Positions 35,041 through 44,527 of a DNA stretch of 64,000 nucleotides are shown here, piece after piece. The DNA comes from Vibrio proteolyticus NBRC 13287 (GTDB lineage Bacteria; Pseudomonadota; Gammaproteobacteria; Enterobacterales; Vibrionaceae): the NCBI RefSeq assembly GCF_000467125.1, contig NZ_BATJ01000006.1:62001-126000 (forward strand), in the 5' to 3' direction. A model generated the notes under the pieces. The model made no database searches, was not told the DNA's origin, and worked only from the letters and a program-made list of their open reading frames with translations. Position 1 is the stretch's first letter. Each line of letters starts with the position of its first letter. The translations under genes were made by a program, and so were the position numbers.

Positions 35041-36420
35041 CTAAACGTATTGAAAATCTTGAGAAATTTGAGCGAGAGCTTGCTCGAAAATATCCAGCGC
35101 CTGATCGAGCTGTGCTCGCGTGATAATAAGCGGTGGACTGAGTTGGATGACGTTGCCCTGTGAGACCTTAAAACTCAGCCCGCGATTGAGGCATTCATAC
35201 AACATCGCTTCGGCTTCATCACAAGCCCGGGTTTTACTGCGATGATCGGTCACCAGTTCCACCCCCCAGAGCAGACCGATCCCACGAACATCTCCGATGA
35301 GCGGGTAGCGGGCTTTGAGCTGATGCAATCGTTCCTGCATAACACGACCCAGTTGACGCGTATGAGCCAGCAGACCTTCTTGCTCGATGGTCTCGATGGT
35401 GGCCAGAGCGGCCGCGCAGCCGAGCGGGCTTTTTTCATGGGTATAGTGACCCATCGAAATCCGCTCGGCGACGTTGTATTTCTCTTTGGTGATCATGGCT
35501 GCAAACGGCACGATGCCACCACCGAAGCCTTTCCCGATACAAAGTACGTCTGGTTCGATGTCATACGCTTGATAGGTGAACCAATCACCGCTGCGGCCCA
35601 TACCATTGGGAATGTCGTCGATGATCAGCATGACATTGTGTTTGTCACAAATGGCGCGAATACGTTGCCAGTAGGCCTTACTGGGGACTTGTACATCGGT
35701 GTTGCGAACGGCTTCCGCAATAAAAGCCCCAACACCGCCTTCTTTTTCGATGACGTATTCCAGGTAGTCTGCATAGTGAACGTCACTGCCATCGTTTGAA
35801 GGCAGGGCTCCGCGATACGAAACGGCTGGTGGAATACGTTCAACGCCGGCCATCAGCGGCCCCATCCCCTGGCGAAAACACGCTTCTCCCCCCACCGAAA
35901 TGGCATCCAGCGAAGCACCGTGAAATGAGTCCCACAATGAGACGACTTTGTAATTCCCGGTAACGTAACGGGCTAACTTAAGCGCCATGCCAATGGCGGA
36001 TGTGCCACCGGGGGCAAACAGTACCCGACGCATTTCTCCACCACAGATGCTGATCAGTTTTTCCGCGCAACGGATGGCCGTTTCATTGGTAAAGCGACGG
36101 GGAGAAAAGGGCAACGCAGCCATTTGTTCCGTTAGACGCTGAATCACATGCGAGTGACCGTATCCCAACTGATGGACATTATTGCCATGAAAGTCCATAT
36201 AGCGTTTGCCAGCGGTGTCCTGAATGTAGATGCCGTCAGCGGCTTGTAAGGCGTCCAGGCAGGGCGTTGACATGGCCTGATGCAGAAAAACCTGACGGTC
36301 TCTTTGCAGCAGAGTCTGGGTATTCTCATCATCAATTGACGAGTTCCAGGCCTGACGAGCCGGGGTTGTATTGATGTCGCCTTCACTGTGGAGATTGGGC
36401 TGAGGAATGGCTTGAGTCAT
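35041..36420 (-). CDS. pbfA: (R)-1-hydroxy-2-aminoethylphosphonate ammonia-lyase
   Basis: A 459-residue class III aminotransferase-fold PLP protein between phnW and phnX. K297 (CIGKGFGGG) binds PLP, D268 (LIIDDIPNG) contacts the pyridine nitrogen, and the SFHGASL loop is present. Position and size fit PbfA, which was shown in vibrios to eliminate ammonia from (R)-1-hydroxy-2-aminoethylphosphonate to give phosphonoacetaldehyde. It thereby widens the PhnW-PhnX pathway. Databases often call it a generic aspartate aminotransferase family protein. It starts 24 bases after phnW. Confidence 0.88.
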   Translation of the reverse strand: MTQAIPQPNLHSEGDINTTPARQAWNSSIDDENTQTLLQRDRQVFLHQAMSTPCLDALQAADGIYIQDTAGKRYMDFHGNNVHQLGYGHSHVIQRLTEQMAALPFSPRRFTNETAIRCAEKLISICGGEMRRVLFAPGGTSAIGMALKLARYVTGNYKVVSLWDSFHGASLDAISVGGEACFRQGMGPLMAGVERIPPAVSYRGALPSNDGSDVHYADYLEYVIEKEGGVGAFIAEAVRNTDVQVPSKAYWQRIRAICDKHNVMLIIDDIPNGMGRSGDWFTYQAYDIEPDVLCIGKGFGGGIVPFAAMITKEKYNVAERISMGHYTHEKSPLGCAAALATIETIEQEGLLAHTRQLGRVMQERLHQLKARYPLIGDVRGIGLLWGVELVTDHRSKTRACDEAEAMLYECLNRGLSFKVSQGNVIQLSPPLIITRAQLDQALDIFEQALAQISQDFQYV

Positions 36421-36444
36421 ATTCGGAGTGTCCTTTGCTCAAAC

Positions 36445-37548
36445 TCAGACGTGCTGCCAGTACAAGGCGGTGCTGACGGCTTCAATCAGGCGTTCAATGT
36501 CGGCTGGATACACTTCACCGATGTTGCCAATACGAAAGCAGTCTGCGTTTGAGACTTTGCCTGGATAGATCACAAACCCCTGTGATTTAAGACGTTGATA
36601 AAACTCGTTGAACTGATAGTCACTGTGAGCGGGTGAGTGAAAAGAGGTGATGATAGGCGAGTGGAGCGCATCTTCCAGCAAAGGTTCGAAACCGAGTGAA
36701 CGCATGCCGGAAACCAGCGTACGTTGATTGGTCCGATAGCGCTGGTAGCGGGCATTGATGCCACCTTCTTGCTCAAGCTCTAATAATGCCTGGTAAAACG
36801 CTCGTACGGTGTGAGTGGGGGAGGTAAATCGCCATTTGCCGTGATTGACCTGCATGCAGTACCACTGAGCGTAAAGATCCAGGCTCAGAGAGCGTGCCTG
36901 ACCCCGGCACTTTTCCAGTTCATCTTGTTTGGCAATCACAAAGCCAAATCCGGGCACGCCCTGAATACACTTATTCGCAGAGCTGATCATAAAGTCGACC
37001 CCCAGATCGCCAATGTCCATTGGAATGCCGCCAAAACTCGACATGGCATCCAGTATGACGATTTTCCCGTGGCGTTTGGCCAGTGAAGCGATGGCTTCGA
37101 TTGGATTGAGCATCCCTGTGGTGGTTTCGCAATGGACGATGGCAACATGTGTGATGGAAGGGTCCGAGACCAATGCCGTTTCCACCTCATCCAAGTGTGG
37201 CTGTGATGTTTCGCCAGGCGAAACGACATGGTTCGGAATAGCCAGATAATCAGCAATCTGAGCGATTCTTGCGCCGTAGGCACCGTTATCGACCACCAGC
37301 AGCTTTCCATTGCGGTCAATGGCGCTGCCGATTGTTGCCTCGACAGAGGCGGTTCCGCTGCCTTGCATCAGCACACAAGTATAACCGGGCTGACGCGTTG
37401 CCAGACGGACCAATTTGTGTCTGATCACTTCAACGATGTCTTTATTGTAATCGTCATCCCACGTACACCAGTCTTTCAGCATGGCTTCCCGAACGGTTTC
37501 TGACGTAGAGAGAGGACCGGGTGTCAGCAGCAAATACGCATTTTTCAT
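36445..37548 (-). CDS. phnW: 2-aminoethylphosphonate--pyruvate transaminase
   Basis: A 367-residue class V aminotransferase that converts 2-aminoethylphosphonate and pyruvate to phosphonoacetaldehyde and alanine. K193 (SSANKCIQG) binds PLP, with D167 ([11 protein letters not shown]) and the N-terminal LLLTPGPLS signature. It heads the minus-strand catabolic operon. A 12-bp palindrome at 37563-37574, 15 bases before its start, is a likely GntR operator overlapping the promoter or leader. Confidence 0.96.
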   Translation of the reverse strand: MKNAYLLLTPGPLSTSETVREAMLKDWCTWDDDYNKDIVEVIRHKLVRLATRQPGYTCVLMQGSGTASVEATIGSAIDRNGKLLVVDNGAYGARIAQIADYLAIPNHVVSPGETSQPHLDEVETALVSDPSITHVAIVHCETTTGMLNPIEAIASLAKRHGKIVILDAMSSFGGIPMDIGDLGVDFMISSANKCIQGVPGFGFVIAKQDELEKCRGQARSLSLDLYAQWYCMQVNHGKWRFTSPTHTVRAFYQALLELEQEGGINARYQRYRTNQRTLVSGMRSLGFEPLLEDALHSPIITSFHSPAHSDYQFNEFYQRLKSQGFVIYPGKVSNADCFRIGNIGEVYPADIERLIEAVSTALYWQHV

Positions 37549-37562
37549 GTTTGTTTTCTCTT

Positions 37563-37574
37563 TGGACTATACCA
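37563..37574. promoter_or_regulatory. Putative PhnR (GntR) operator 1
   Basis: TGGACTATACCA lies just upstream of phnW. The same 12 bases recur at 38937, and a variant lies at 37752. The pattern TGGTATAGTCCA on the other strand resembles HutC-type GntR sites. Confidence 0.65.
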
Positions 37575-37751
37575 GAATTGATTTTGACTCTAGCAAGGCG
37601 GATTTGGCGCGTAAATAGCCCGATTTACAATTTCACAAAAGTTTCATCTGCGGGGAAACCGCCGACTCTCAAAAGTTGTATTTTTCGTCAAACTGCCACT
37701 TTTTGTTCATGTAATCGTCACAGAGTCCTTTTACGGTGGTGGTCAGTTAAC

Positions 37752-37763
37752 TGGTACAGACCA
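37752..37763. promoter_or_regulatory. Putative PhnR (GntR) operator 2
   Basis: TGGTACAGACCA, a near-perfect palindrome 43 bases before the binding-protein gene, is followed by ATTAA as at site 3. It matches the TGG-TA-N-AG-N-CCA core of the other two copies. Confidence 0.62.
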
Positions 37764-37805
37764 ATTAAATTCACCGCAAACCTATGCTCTAAACTGGAGA
37801 AGATG

Positions 37806-38813
37806 ATGAACAACCGTTTGATGAAAGGATCTCTGGCTGCACTTCTGTCTATGCTGGCCGCTAATGCAATGGCGGCTCAGGAAGTGACGGTTTACACCGC
37901 TTTCGAAACTGACATTCTGGCGAAGTACAAATCGGCATTTGAAAAAGATAACCCGGATGTAACGATCAAGTGGGTGCGTGATTCAACGGGGATCATGACC
38001 GCGAAACTGCTGGCTGAGAAAAACAATCCACACGCCGATGTGGTTTGGGGTCTGGCAGGATCGTCCATGGCTTTACTGAAGGAAGAGGGGCTGCTGAAGC
38101 CGTACACGCCAAAAGGTGTCGACGAACTGAATGCAAACCTGAATGACCCGCAGTCGAAACAGGCTTGGTTTGGGAACGACGCTTTCTTCAATGCGGTCTG
38201 TTTTAATGAAGCGGTGGCGAAACAGCTTAACCTGCCAAAACCCACATCGTGGGAAGATCTGACCAAGCCGGTATATAAAGGTCACATTGCGATGCCAAAC
38301 CCTGCTTCCTCAGGTACCGGTTACATGCAAGTTTCTGCCTGGCTACAAAACATGGGTGAAACACAAGCCTGGGACTACATGCAGCGTCTGGATCAAAACA
38401 TCGCTCATTATACCCATTCGGGCTCAAAGCCGTGCGTACAGGCAGGTATGGGCGAAGTGGCTATCGGTATCTCCATGGCCAGTCGTGGTGCGAAACTGAA
38501 AACGCAGGGCGCGCCACTGGATGTGATCGTACCTAAGGGAATCGGCTGGGAATCTGAAGCCGTGGGTCTGGTGAACGAGACCGACGCTGCCAAGCGCGTT
38601 GTCGACTGGTCGGTATCAAAAGCGGCCAATGAGCTGTATGTGGAGATGTATCCGGTGGTCGGCCACAAAGAGGTCAAAGCGACCGTCTCTAACTTTCCGA
38701 ACGTTCAGGACGTAATGGCTAAGATGGACTTTGCAAAAATGGGGAGTGAACGTGCAAAAGTCCTGGCGGCATGGTCTGAGAAGTTTGATGCTAAATCAGA
38801 ACCCAAATCTTAA
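37806..38813 (+). CDS. phnS2: 2-aminoethylphosphonate ABC transporter, substrate-binding protein (PhnS2 type)
   Basis: A 335-residue periplasmic binding protein with a signal peptide (MNNRLMKGSLAALL, cleavage after AMA at about 24). The mature part has the Fe3+/polyamine-type fold: VTVYTAFETDILAKYKSAFE, then DVVWGLAGSSMALLKEEGLL and the hinge NPASSGTGYMQVSAWL. It delivers aminoethylphosphonate to the adjacent ATPase and permease. GGAGA (37796-37800) favours the ATG at 37806. A stem-loop after the gene probably tunes its expression above that of the membrane components. Confidence 0.92.
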   Translation: MNNRLMKGSLAALLSMLAANAMAAQEVTVYTAFETDILAKYKSAFEKDNPDVTIKWVRDSTGIMTAKLLAEKNNPHADVVWGLAGSSMALLKEEGLLKPYTPKGVDELNANLNDPQSKQAWFGNDAFFNAVCFNEAVAKQLNLPKPTSWEDLTKPVYKGHIAMPNPASSGTGYMQVSAWLQNMGETQAWDYMQRLDQNIAHYTHSGSKPCVQAGMGEVAIGISMASRGAKLKTQGAPLDVIVPKGIGWESEAVGLVNETDAAKRVVDWSVSKAANELYVEMYPVVGHKEVKATVSNFPNVQDVMAKMDFAKMGSERAKVLAAWSEKFDAKSEPKS

Positions 38814-38833
38814 TGCCACATGATGCATCTAGT

Positions 38834-38857
38834 AAAGGAGAGCGAATGCTCTCCTTT
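38834..38857 (+). terminator. Stem-loop between binding-protein and ATPase genes
   Basis: A perfect 10-bp stem AAAGGAGAGC / GCTCTCCTTT with loop GAAT and a weak T-run. It probably acts as a partial terminator or a 3' stabiliser that raises binding-protein mRNA. Confidence 0.7.
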
Positions 38858-38936
38858 GTCGTTTGGGGCTGTTCATCATACTGTCATCTTGTCGTTTTAA
38901 ATTTGTCACTGGACTGAAACATAGATGCGTTAATTT

Positions 38937-38948
38937 TGGACTATACCA
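38937..38948. promoter_or_regulatory. Putative PhnR (GntR) operator 3
   Basis: TGGACTATACCA, identical to site 1, lies 14 bases before the ATPase start and suggests a second regulated promoter for the ATPase-permease-regulator part. Confidence 0.65.
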
Positions 38949-38962
38949 ATTAAGGGCGCATT

Positions 38963-40075
38963 ATGAACACACCTCAACCTTACCTGCACATTGAAAACGT
39001 CGTAAAGCAATTTGGTCAATTTACGGCGCTGAAGCACATCTCTCTCTCGATTGAAAAAGGCGAATTCGTCTGCTTTCTCGGCCCATCCGGTTGCGGCAAG
39101 ACGACATTGTTGCGGGCAATTGCCGGGCTGGACTTACCCACATCCGGGACTATTTTCCAGGGCGAGCAGGAGACGACTTTTTTACCGCCGGAGAAACGCG
39201 ATTTTGGCATCGTGTTTCAGTCGTATGCCTTGTTTCCGAATCTGACAGTGCAGGAGAACATAGCCATCGGCCTGAAGAATCAAGGGATGTCGACCAAAGA
39301 AGCGCTGGAGAAAGTGGACGACTGGTTGGCGATGATCGGTTTGCCGACGTCTGGAGAGAAATACCCCAATCAACTGTCTGGCGGACAGCAGCAACGGGTC
39401 GCATTGGCACGCGCGCTGGCGCTATCTCCTGGGTTGTTGTTGCTGGACGAACCGCTGTCTGCGCTGGATGCAAAAGTTCGAATTCATTTGCGTGAGGAGA
39501 TTTGTAACCTGCAACGCAAACTGGGTATTACAACGGTGATGGTGACACACGATCAGGACGAAGCGCTTTCGATGGCGGATCGCATTGTGGTGATGAATCA
39601 TGGTGTGATTGAACAGGTCGGTACTCCGGAAGAGATCTATCTCAAGCCCGCAACGCGTTTTGTTGCCGAGTTTGTTGGCAGCATGAACTTCATTCAGGCA
39701 TCGGTAGCAACAGATGAGCAAGTGCGGATCGCTGAATCCTTGCTGCCGACGCCGGCACTGGAGAATCATACCCCAAGTCGCGGTGAGCGTTTCGATCTGG
39801 CGGTGCGTCCGGAGAGTGTGCGCTTTGTCGACTCCTATTCTGATGCGCTACCAGTGCGTATTTGTGGCAAAGAGTTTCTTGGCGCGTACACCCGGGTTGA
39901 GTGTCAGTTGCAACACGATGCGCACGCCCCTCTGATTTTCGTCGATTTACCCGGTGAACAAATCCATGCGATGAAACTGAGAGTCGGGGATATTCGCTAT
40001 ATCCGTTTTGCGCAAAACGGGCTTCGCGCTTATCCCTCACACTCGCACAGCAACGATAACGTCGCAGTGGCTTAG
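38963..40075 (+). CDS. phnT2: 2-aminoethylphosphonate ABC transporter, ATP-binding protein (PhnT2 type)
   Basis: A 370-residue ABC ATPase of the CUT1/polyamine-iron group. Walker A is GPSGCGKT (38-45), the signature is LSGGQQQR, Walker B is LLLLDEP, and the switch histidine is in VMVTHDQDEAL. A C-terminal TOBE domain starts at about residue 280 (FDLAVRPESVRF). It powers aminoethylphosphonate uptake with the fused permease. It is followed 23 bases later by the permease start. Confidence 0.94.
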   Translation: MNTPQPYLHIENVVKQFGQFTALKHISLSIEKGEFVCFLGPSGCGKTTLLRAIAGLDLPTSGTIFQGEQETTFLPPEKRDFGIVFQSYALFPNLTVQENIAIGLKNQGMSTKEALEKVDDWLAMIGLPTSGEKYPNQLSGGQQQRVALARALALSPGLLLLDEPLSALDAKVRIHLREEICNLQRKLGITTVMVTHDQDEALSMADRIVVMNHGVIEQVGTPEEIYLKPATRFVAEFVGSMNFIQASVATDEQVRIAESLLPTPALENHTPSRGERFDLAVRPESVRFVDSYSDALPVRICGKEFLGAYTRVECQLQHDAHAPLIFVDLPGEQIHAMKLRVGDIRYIRFAQNGLRAYPSHSHSNDNVAVA

Positions 40076-40098
40076 AGGTAGCGATGAAAGGAAATACT

Positions 40099-41808
40099 AT
40101 GACTCAATCAACACCGGTGTCCACGATGAAAACGGATTCTTTCCTCACCCGTATTAGTCGTGACAACCTGATTCTGTTTGCTTTGCTGGCGCTGCTGTCC
40201 GTTCTGATGGTGTTGTTTATTCTGATGCCGTTGTGGGCCATGTTGGCGAAAAGTGTCCAGAACAGTGACGGAGAATTTGTCGGCCTGGTTAATTTTGCCA
40301 CCTATTTTGCCTCGCAAGCGCTGTGGCAGTCGATGGGAAATACGTTCACGGTCGGCTTGTTGGTTACTGCGGTTGTGGGGGTTTTGGCGTTTGGCTACGC
40401 GTACGCGCTGACGCGTTCTTGCATGCCGTTCAAGGGGATGTTTCAGATCCTCGGAACGGCGCCGATTTTAGCGCCATCTTTACTTCCGGCCATTAGTCTG
40501 ATTTTTTTGTTTGGTAACCAGGGGGTAGCGAAAGCGTTGCTCGGGGGAGAATCGGTGTATGGTTTGATCGGTATTACAATGGGGTTGATCTTCTGGACAT
40601 TCCCGCACGCTTTGATGATTCTGACGACGTCGCTGCGCACCTCCGATGCGCGTTTGTACGAAGCGGCGCGCGCCTTAAAAACGTCGTCAGTCAAAACGTT
40701 TTTTGTCGTCACTTTACCGGCAGCAAAGTACGGACTGATTAGCACGTTGATTGTGGTGTTTACGCTGGTGGTGTGTGACTTTGGGGTTCCGAAAGTTATT
40801 GGAGGGAGCTACAACGTTTTGGCGACCGATATCTTCAAACAGGTGGTTGGTCAACAGAACTTCTCTATGGGAGCTGTAACCAGTATCTTGTTATTGTTAC
40901 CAGCGTTGCTGGCATTTGGAGCTGATCGCTGGGTTCAACGTAAGCAAAAAAGCCTGTTTGATACTCGCTCTGTGCCTTACCAGCCTCAGCCGCAAAAGTG
41001 GCGTGACGGAATTTGTCTCGTCTACTGCACGCTGATTTCCCTGGTGGTGCTGGCAGTGCTTGGGATGGCCGTTTATGGTTCACTTGTCACGTTCTGGCCG
41101 TGGAATAAAGCCCTGACCTTGAATAACTACAATTTCGCGGAAATGAGCACGTATGGTTGGAGCCCGTACTTTAACTCGCTCACTCTGGCGGGGTGGACCG
41201 CGTTGTTCGGCACCGCCATCATTTTTATTGCGGCATATTCCATTGAAAAAGGCCGTTCGTTTGCGCCAGTTCGCCAGTTTATGCAGATGATGTCGGTGGT
41301 GCCGATGGCGGTACCGGGTATGGTCTTGGGGCTGGGTTACATTTTTTATTTCAACGATCCGGCCAATCCATTGGGTGTACTGTACGGAAGCATGGCGTTT
41401 CTGGTTATCAATACCGTTGTCCATTATTACACCGTAGGGCACATGACGGCACTCACGGCATTGAAACAGTTGCCAGATGAACTGGAAGCAACCGCTGCAT
41501 CGGTTAAACTGCCGCAGTACAAGTTATTCCTTAAAGTCACTCTACCTGTATGTCTGCCTGCGATTCTGGATATTGCTACCTATCTGTTTGTTAATGCACT
41601 GACCACCACATCTGCGGTAGTATTTCTCTATTCAACCGATACCATTCCGGCGTCGGTGTCCGTGCTCAATATGGATGATGCCGGCCAGACAGGCGCAGCG
41701 GCGGCGATGGCTGTAATGATCATGGTGTCAGCCGCGGTTGCGAAAGTCGTTCATATGACGGTCGGGAAACTTTTGGAAAATAAAACCCAAGCGTGGCGTA
41801 AGCGCTGA
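40099..41808 (+). CDS. phnU2: 2-aminoethylphosphonate ABC transporter, fused permease (PhnU2 type)
   Basis: A 569-residue permease in which two inner-membrane halves are fused. Each half has about six helices and an EAA loop, seen as LYEAARALKTSSVKTFFVVTLP in the first half and ELEATAASVKLPQYKLFLKVTLP in the second. Fused permeases of this kind are typical of Fe3+ and PhnU2 importers. AAAGGA six bases before the ATG at 40099 is better placed than for the ATG at 40084. It ends 23 bases before the GntR gene. Confidence 0.93.
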   Translation: MTQSTPVSTMKTDSFLTRISRDNLILFALLALLSVLMVLFILMPLWAMLAKSVQNSDGEFVGLVNFATYFASQALWQSMGNTFTVGLLVTAVVGVLAFGYAYALTRSCMPFKGMFQILGTAPILAPSLLPAISLIFLFGNQGVAKALLGGESVYGLIGITMGLIFWTFPHALMILTTSLRTSDARLYEAARALKTSSVKTFFVVTLPAAKYGLISTLIVVFTLVVCDFGVPKVIGGSYNVLATDIFKQVVGQQNFSMGAVTSILLLLPALLAFGADRWVQRKQKSLFDTRSVPYQPQPQKWRDGICLVYCTLISLVVLAVLGMAVYGSLVTFWPWNKALTLNNYNFAEMSTYGWSPYFNSLTLAGWTALFGTAIIFIAAYSIEKGRSFAPVRQFMQMMSVVPMAVPGMVLGLGYIFYFNDPANPLGVLYGSMAFLVINTVVHYYTVGHMTALTALKQLPDELEATAASVKLPQYKLFLKVTLPVCLPAILDIATYLFVNALTTTSAVVFLYSTDTIPASVSVLNMDDAGQTGAAAAMAVMIMVSAAVAKVVHMTVGKLLENKTQAWRKR

Positions 41809-41831
41809 GAACAACAAGGAAAAACAAGCGA

Positions 41832-42536
41832 GTGCAGTACGTAAAAATCAAAGATGCCATTGTTGAACAGATCGCGTCAGGGATGCTTTCGCCAAGGCAG
41901 AAGCTGCCGGCAGAACGCAAGTTGGCGGAGTCATTTAATACCACCAGGGTGACATTGCGTGAAGCGTTGTCGCTTTTGGAAGCGGAAGGTAAGATTTATC
42001 GTGAAGATCGTCGTGGTTGGTTTATTTCTCCCGAACCTCTGAAATACGATCCAACCCAAACACTCAATTTTACCAACATGGCGCTGGCCCAAAACCGGCT
42101 GCCGAAGACGGAACTGGTGGCGGCTAAAGCCAGTCTGGCCAACAAACAAGCCTCGACGCTACTCAGCTTGCCGCCATTCGCTGATGTTTACCGCATTGAT
42201 CGTGTCCGTTATCTGGAAGATCGCCCCGTCGTGTTTGTGACCAACTATGTGCGACCGGAAATGTTCCCAGACTTACTAAGTCACGATTTGTCGCAATCGC
42301 TTACTGACATTTACCGCGAGCATTATGGCGTGGTGTACCAAAAAATCCGTTACCGCATCAGCACCAGTTCATTGCTGGGCGAGACTGCACAGTTTCTGCG
42401 GGCCACATCGGGCACACCAGCAATGGTGGTCGAGCGGATCAATTACAACCAGCAAGGTGAGTTAATAGACTGTGATATAGAGTACTGGCGCCATGATGCG
42501 ATCAGTATCGAATCGCTTGCGGAATTGACACGCTAG
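41832..42536 (+). CDS. phnR: GntR family phosphonate-utilisation regulator (PhnR-like)
   Basis: A 234-residue HutC-subfamily regulator. The winged HTH is at about 5-65 (KLPAERKLAESFNTTRVTLREALSLLEAEG) and the UTRA effector domain at about 90-230 (VYRIDRVRYLEDRPVVFVTNYV, then VVERINYNQQGELIDCDIEYW). It starts with GTG after AAGGA. Its position at the end of the transporter operon and the three palindromes upstream make it the probable controller of both divergent phn operons. The effector may be aminoethylphosphonate or a breakdown product. Confidence 0.88.
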   Translation: MQYVKIKDAIVEQIASGMLSPRQKLPAERKLAESFNTTRVTLREALSLLEAEGKIYREDRRGWFISPEPLKYDPTQTLNFTNMALAQNRLPKTELVAAKASLANKQASTLLSLPPFADVYRIDRVRYLEDRPVVFVTNYVRPEMFPDLLSHDLSQSLTDIYREHYGVVYQKIRYRISTSSLLGETAQFLRATSGTPAMVVERINYNQQGELIDCDIEYWRHDAISIESLAELTR

Positions 42537-42549
42537 CGGTTTCTTAGGT

Positions 42550-42578
42550 AAGGGCTTCCGCACGGAAGCCCTTTTGCT
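42550..42578 (+). terminator. Rho-independent terminator
   Basis: AAGGGCTTCC / GGAAGCCCTT (10 bp) around GCAC, followed by TTGCTTTT. It ends the transporter-regulator operon. Confidence 0.88.
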
Positions 42579-42602
42579 TTTCTGCTTATCACAGGGAGTG
42601 TT

Positions 42603-43505
42603 ATGGCATTTTTTGCGATAGTTCTGGTTGTCTTCTCCGCGTTGCTGCACGCAGGCTGGAACATTCTGGGTAAAAGTAACACCAGCTCGGGCACGGCTTT
42701 TACGCTGGCAGCCGGTGTTACGGCGTCATTGCTATTAACGCCTTATTTGATCTGGTATCTCAATACCATTGGCTGGCAATCATTGCCTGACTCTTTCTGG
42801 TGGATAGTGCTGATGAGCGGTGCTTGTCAGATGCTCTATTTGGTTGGATTGATGCTGGCTTATCAGCAGGCCGACATCGGCGTTATCTACCCGATAGCTC
42901 GGGCGTTGCCAGTGCTGATGGTTGGGTTCGGTGGTTCGTTACTGGGGCACACACTGTCGTGGATGCAGTGGAGCGGCTTTGTGATGATCACTCTGGGTTG
43001 CCTGGTAGTGCCGCTGGCACGGTTTCGAGACTGCCACGTTCGCTCGTATATTAATCTGGGCGTGTTCTGGGCATTGGTGGCAGCGATTGGTACGACAGGC
43101 TATTCCATACTGGACAAGCAGGCGTTGGACATCGCGACACAAGTGGTCAGGGTTGTGCTGAGTGATAAACACACTGCCATCTTCTATCTCGGTGTTCAGT
43201 TCTGGGCGATGGTGCTGTTTACTTTGGGCTGGTGTGTGGTTAGCGGAAATGTGGGGCAGATTCGTCACGCATGGCACATTAAACAACGCGCGGGTTTGGC
43301 CGGAATCATGATGGCAAGCACTTACGGCCTGGTTCTGTTCGCGATGACCATGACGGCCAATGTTAGCCTGGTGGTGGCCTTACGTCAGATCAGTATTGTT
43401 TTTGGCTTAATTATGGGGGTGCTGTTTCTTGCCGAGCGTTGGTTCTTTACCCGTGGCATTGGGGTTAGCTTAATTTTGGGCGGTTTGCTCCTGGCTCTGG
43501 CGTAG
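42603..43505 (+). CDS. EamA/DMT family transporter
   Basis: A 300-residue protein with about ten membrane helices arranged as two EamA repeats. The first repeat has LLHAGWNILGKS and QADIGVIYPIARALPVLM; the second has TANVSLVVALRQISIVFGLIMGVLFLAER. These exporters/importers move amino acids, sugars or metabolites. The place next to the phn operon suggests a phosphonate-related or amine substrate, but a terminator separates it from phnR. The gene's end carries a 15-bp inverted repeat. Confidence 0.87.
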   Translation: MAFFAIVLVVFSALLHAGWNILGKSNTSSGTAFTLAAGVTASLLLTPYLIWYLNTIGWQSLPDSFWWIVLMSGACQMLYLVGLMLAYQQADIGVIYPIARALPVLMVGFGGSLLGHTLSWMQWSGFVMITLGCLVVPLARFRDCHVRSYINLGVFWALVAAIGTTGYSILDKQALDIATQVVRVVLSDKHTAIFYLGVQFWAMVLFTLGWCVVSGNVGQIRHAWHIKQRAGLAGIMMASTYGLVLFAMTMTANVSLVVALRQISIVFGLIMGVLFLAERWFFTRGIGVSLILGGLLLALA

Positions 43506-43524
43506 TTTTGCCAGGAGCAAACCG
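43481..43524. repeat. 15-bp perfect inverted repeat over the eamA stop codon
   Basis: CGGTTTGCTCCTGGC and GCCAGGAGCAAACCG flank 14 bases containing the TAG stop. It lies between convergent genes and probably forms a bidirectional terminator or decoupling hairpin, but without a T-run. Confidence 0.8.
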
Positions 43525-43532
43525 GTCGTTTG

Positions 43533-44111
43533 TCACGCGACCTCGATATGGCGCGAGCGTGTCATTTCTGTTCTGATGAGGCAACTTGCCGTGAGTTTGA
43601 GATAGTAGTCTAAATCAGGGTGGTTCAGGTACGGCTGTTTTCCCTTGTCATCGTACTGGCGAATCTGAATCGCTTCCCGGTAATGCGGCTCTGCTTCGAA
43701 CGCACACAACTCGGTGTGGTTCATTAATCCACCCTGAACGGCAAGTGATCGACGGGACGCTTTGCTGAGTTGGTCAAAATAGTGTGACTCAACCGTACAC
43801 AGGTAACGTTTGGCCTGAACATGTAAGCGGATACAGTCGGTGATTAACGGCGGAAAATAGCCTTTAAGGCACTGCTCACCAATGTCTTCATGAAAACCGT
43901 CAATACCGGATTCGGTGCTCTCTTCCGGCAATCCCAGAATCAGATAACCAAAGTCATGCAGAAATGCGGCCACCACCAGTTCCTTATGACAGCCCGTTTG
44001 CTCGGCGATAAACGCTGCCTGCATCATATGCTCACCCATCGACAATGTTTCCCCGTACGCCACGTGTCCACTTTCCATAAATTGCTGACGGATAAATTCA
44101 ATCACTTGCAT
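43533..44111 (-). CDS. PhnZ-like HD-domain mixed-valent diiron oxygenase
   Basis: A 192-residue HD-domain protein. Metal-ligand candidates are H28, H52-D53 (FLHDFGYL), H74 (GFHEDIG), H97 (RLHVQAKRYL) and D154 (IRQYDDKGK). The last pattern marks the MIOX/PhnZ oxygenases rather than phosphohydrolases. PhnZ cleaves (R)-2-amino-1-hydroxyethylphosphonate to glycine and phosphate using O2. A family seen in phosphonate operons carries this architecture. No PhnY hydroxylase is in the window, so the substrate would have to come from outside or elsewhere. It converges on eamA at the phn island's right edge. Confidence 0.8.
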   Translation of the reverse strand: MQVIEFIRQQFMESGHVAYGETLSMGEHMMQAAFIAEQTGCHKELVVAAFLHDFGYLILGLPEESTESGIDGFHEDIGEQCLKGYFPPLITDCIRLHVQAKRYLCTVESHYFDQLSKASRRSLAVQGGLMNHTELCAFEAEPHYREAIQIRQYDDKGKQPYLNHPDLDYYLKLTASCLIRTEMTRSRHIEVA

Positions 44112-44527
44112 TAAGAGCCCTTACTCCTTGTTTTTACGGGCAAATGGTAGGGAAGTAACAATAAAGTCCGGTGACGATACGGTTACGTTGTGGTGACAAG
44201 TACTACGTATTTCACCGCTAGTCTTTATTTTCAAAAAATTTCACCGATTTTTTGTGTGTTTAAAAGACGCCAATGTTCGCTATTTCGTTAATGAATGTAC
44301 GGTTTGGCTTTTATTTATGATAATGATTTTTCTATCAAAAGAAGCCAGTGGTGTAATTTCAGAACTGAGTGAGGAAAACACCTACGAAGTAGGGTTGGGC
44401 AAATTTTGCGCAAATGATTAGTGAGTTTTATGAAAGTAATGTCATCTGTTCATGGTCTCTGTACGTATGATTTGATACAAGAGCAGTGAGGATGTCGCTC
44501 AAATACAACAAAGACGAGGAGTCTGTT
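44112..44527. other. Intergenic region, no gene seen
   Basis: 416 AT-rich bases between divergent genes hold promoters for the PhnZ-like and DUF3316 genes. A TGATAATGATT-like string near 44318 recalls half a Fur box but does not form a palindrome. Confidence 0.5.

Noticed and set aside
44318..44335. Possible Fur box (GATAATGATT-like) before the DUF3316 gene
   Set aside because: Only the left half matches the Fur consensus and the right half is not complementary, unlike the clear palindrome at 45789-45807.
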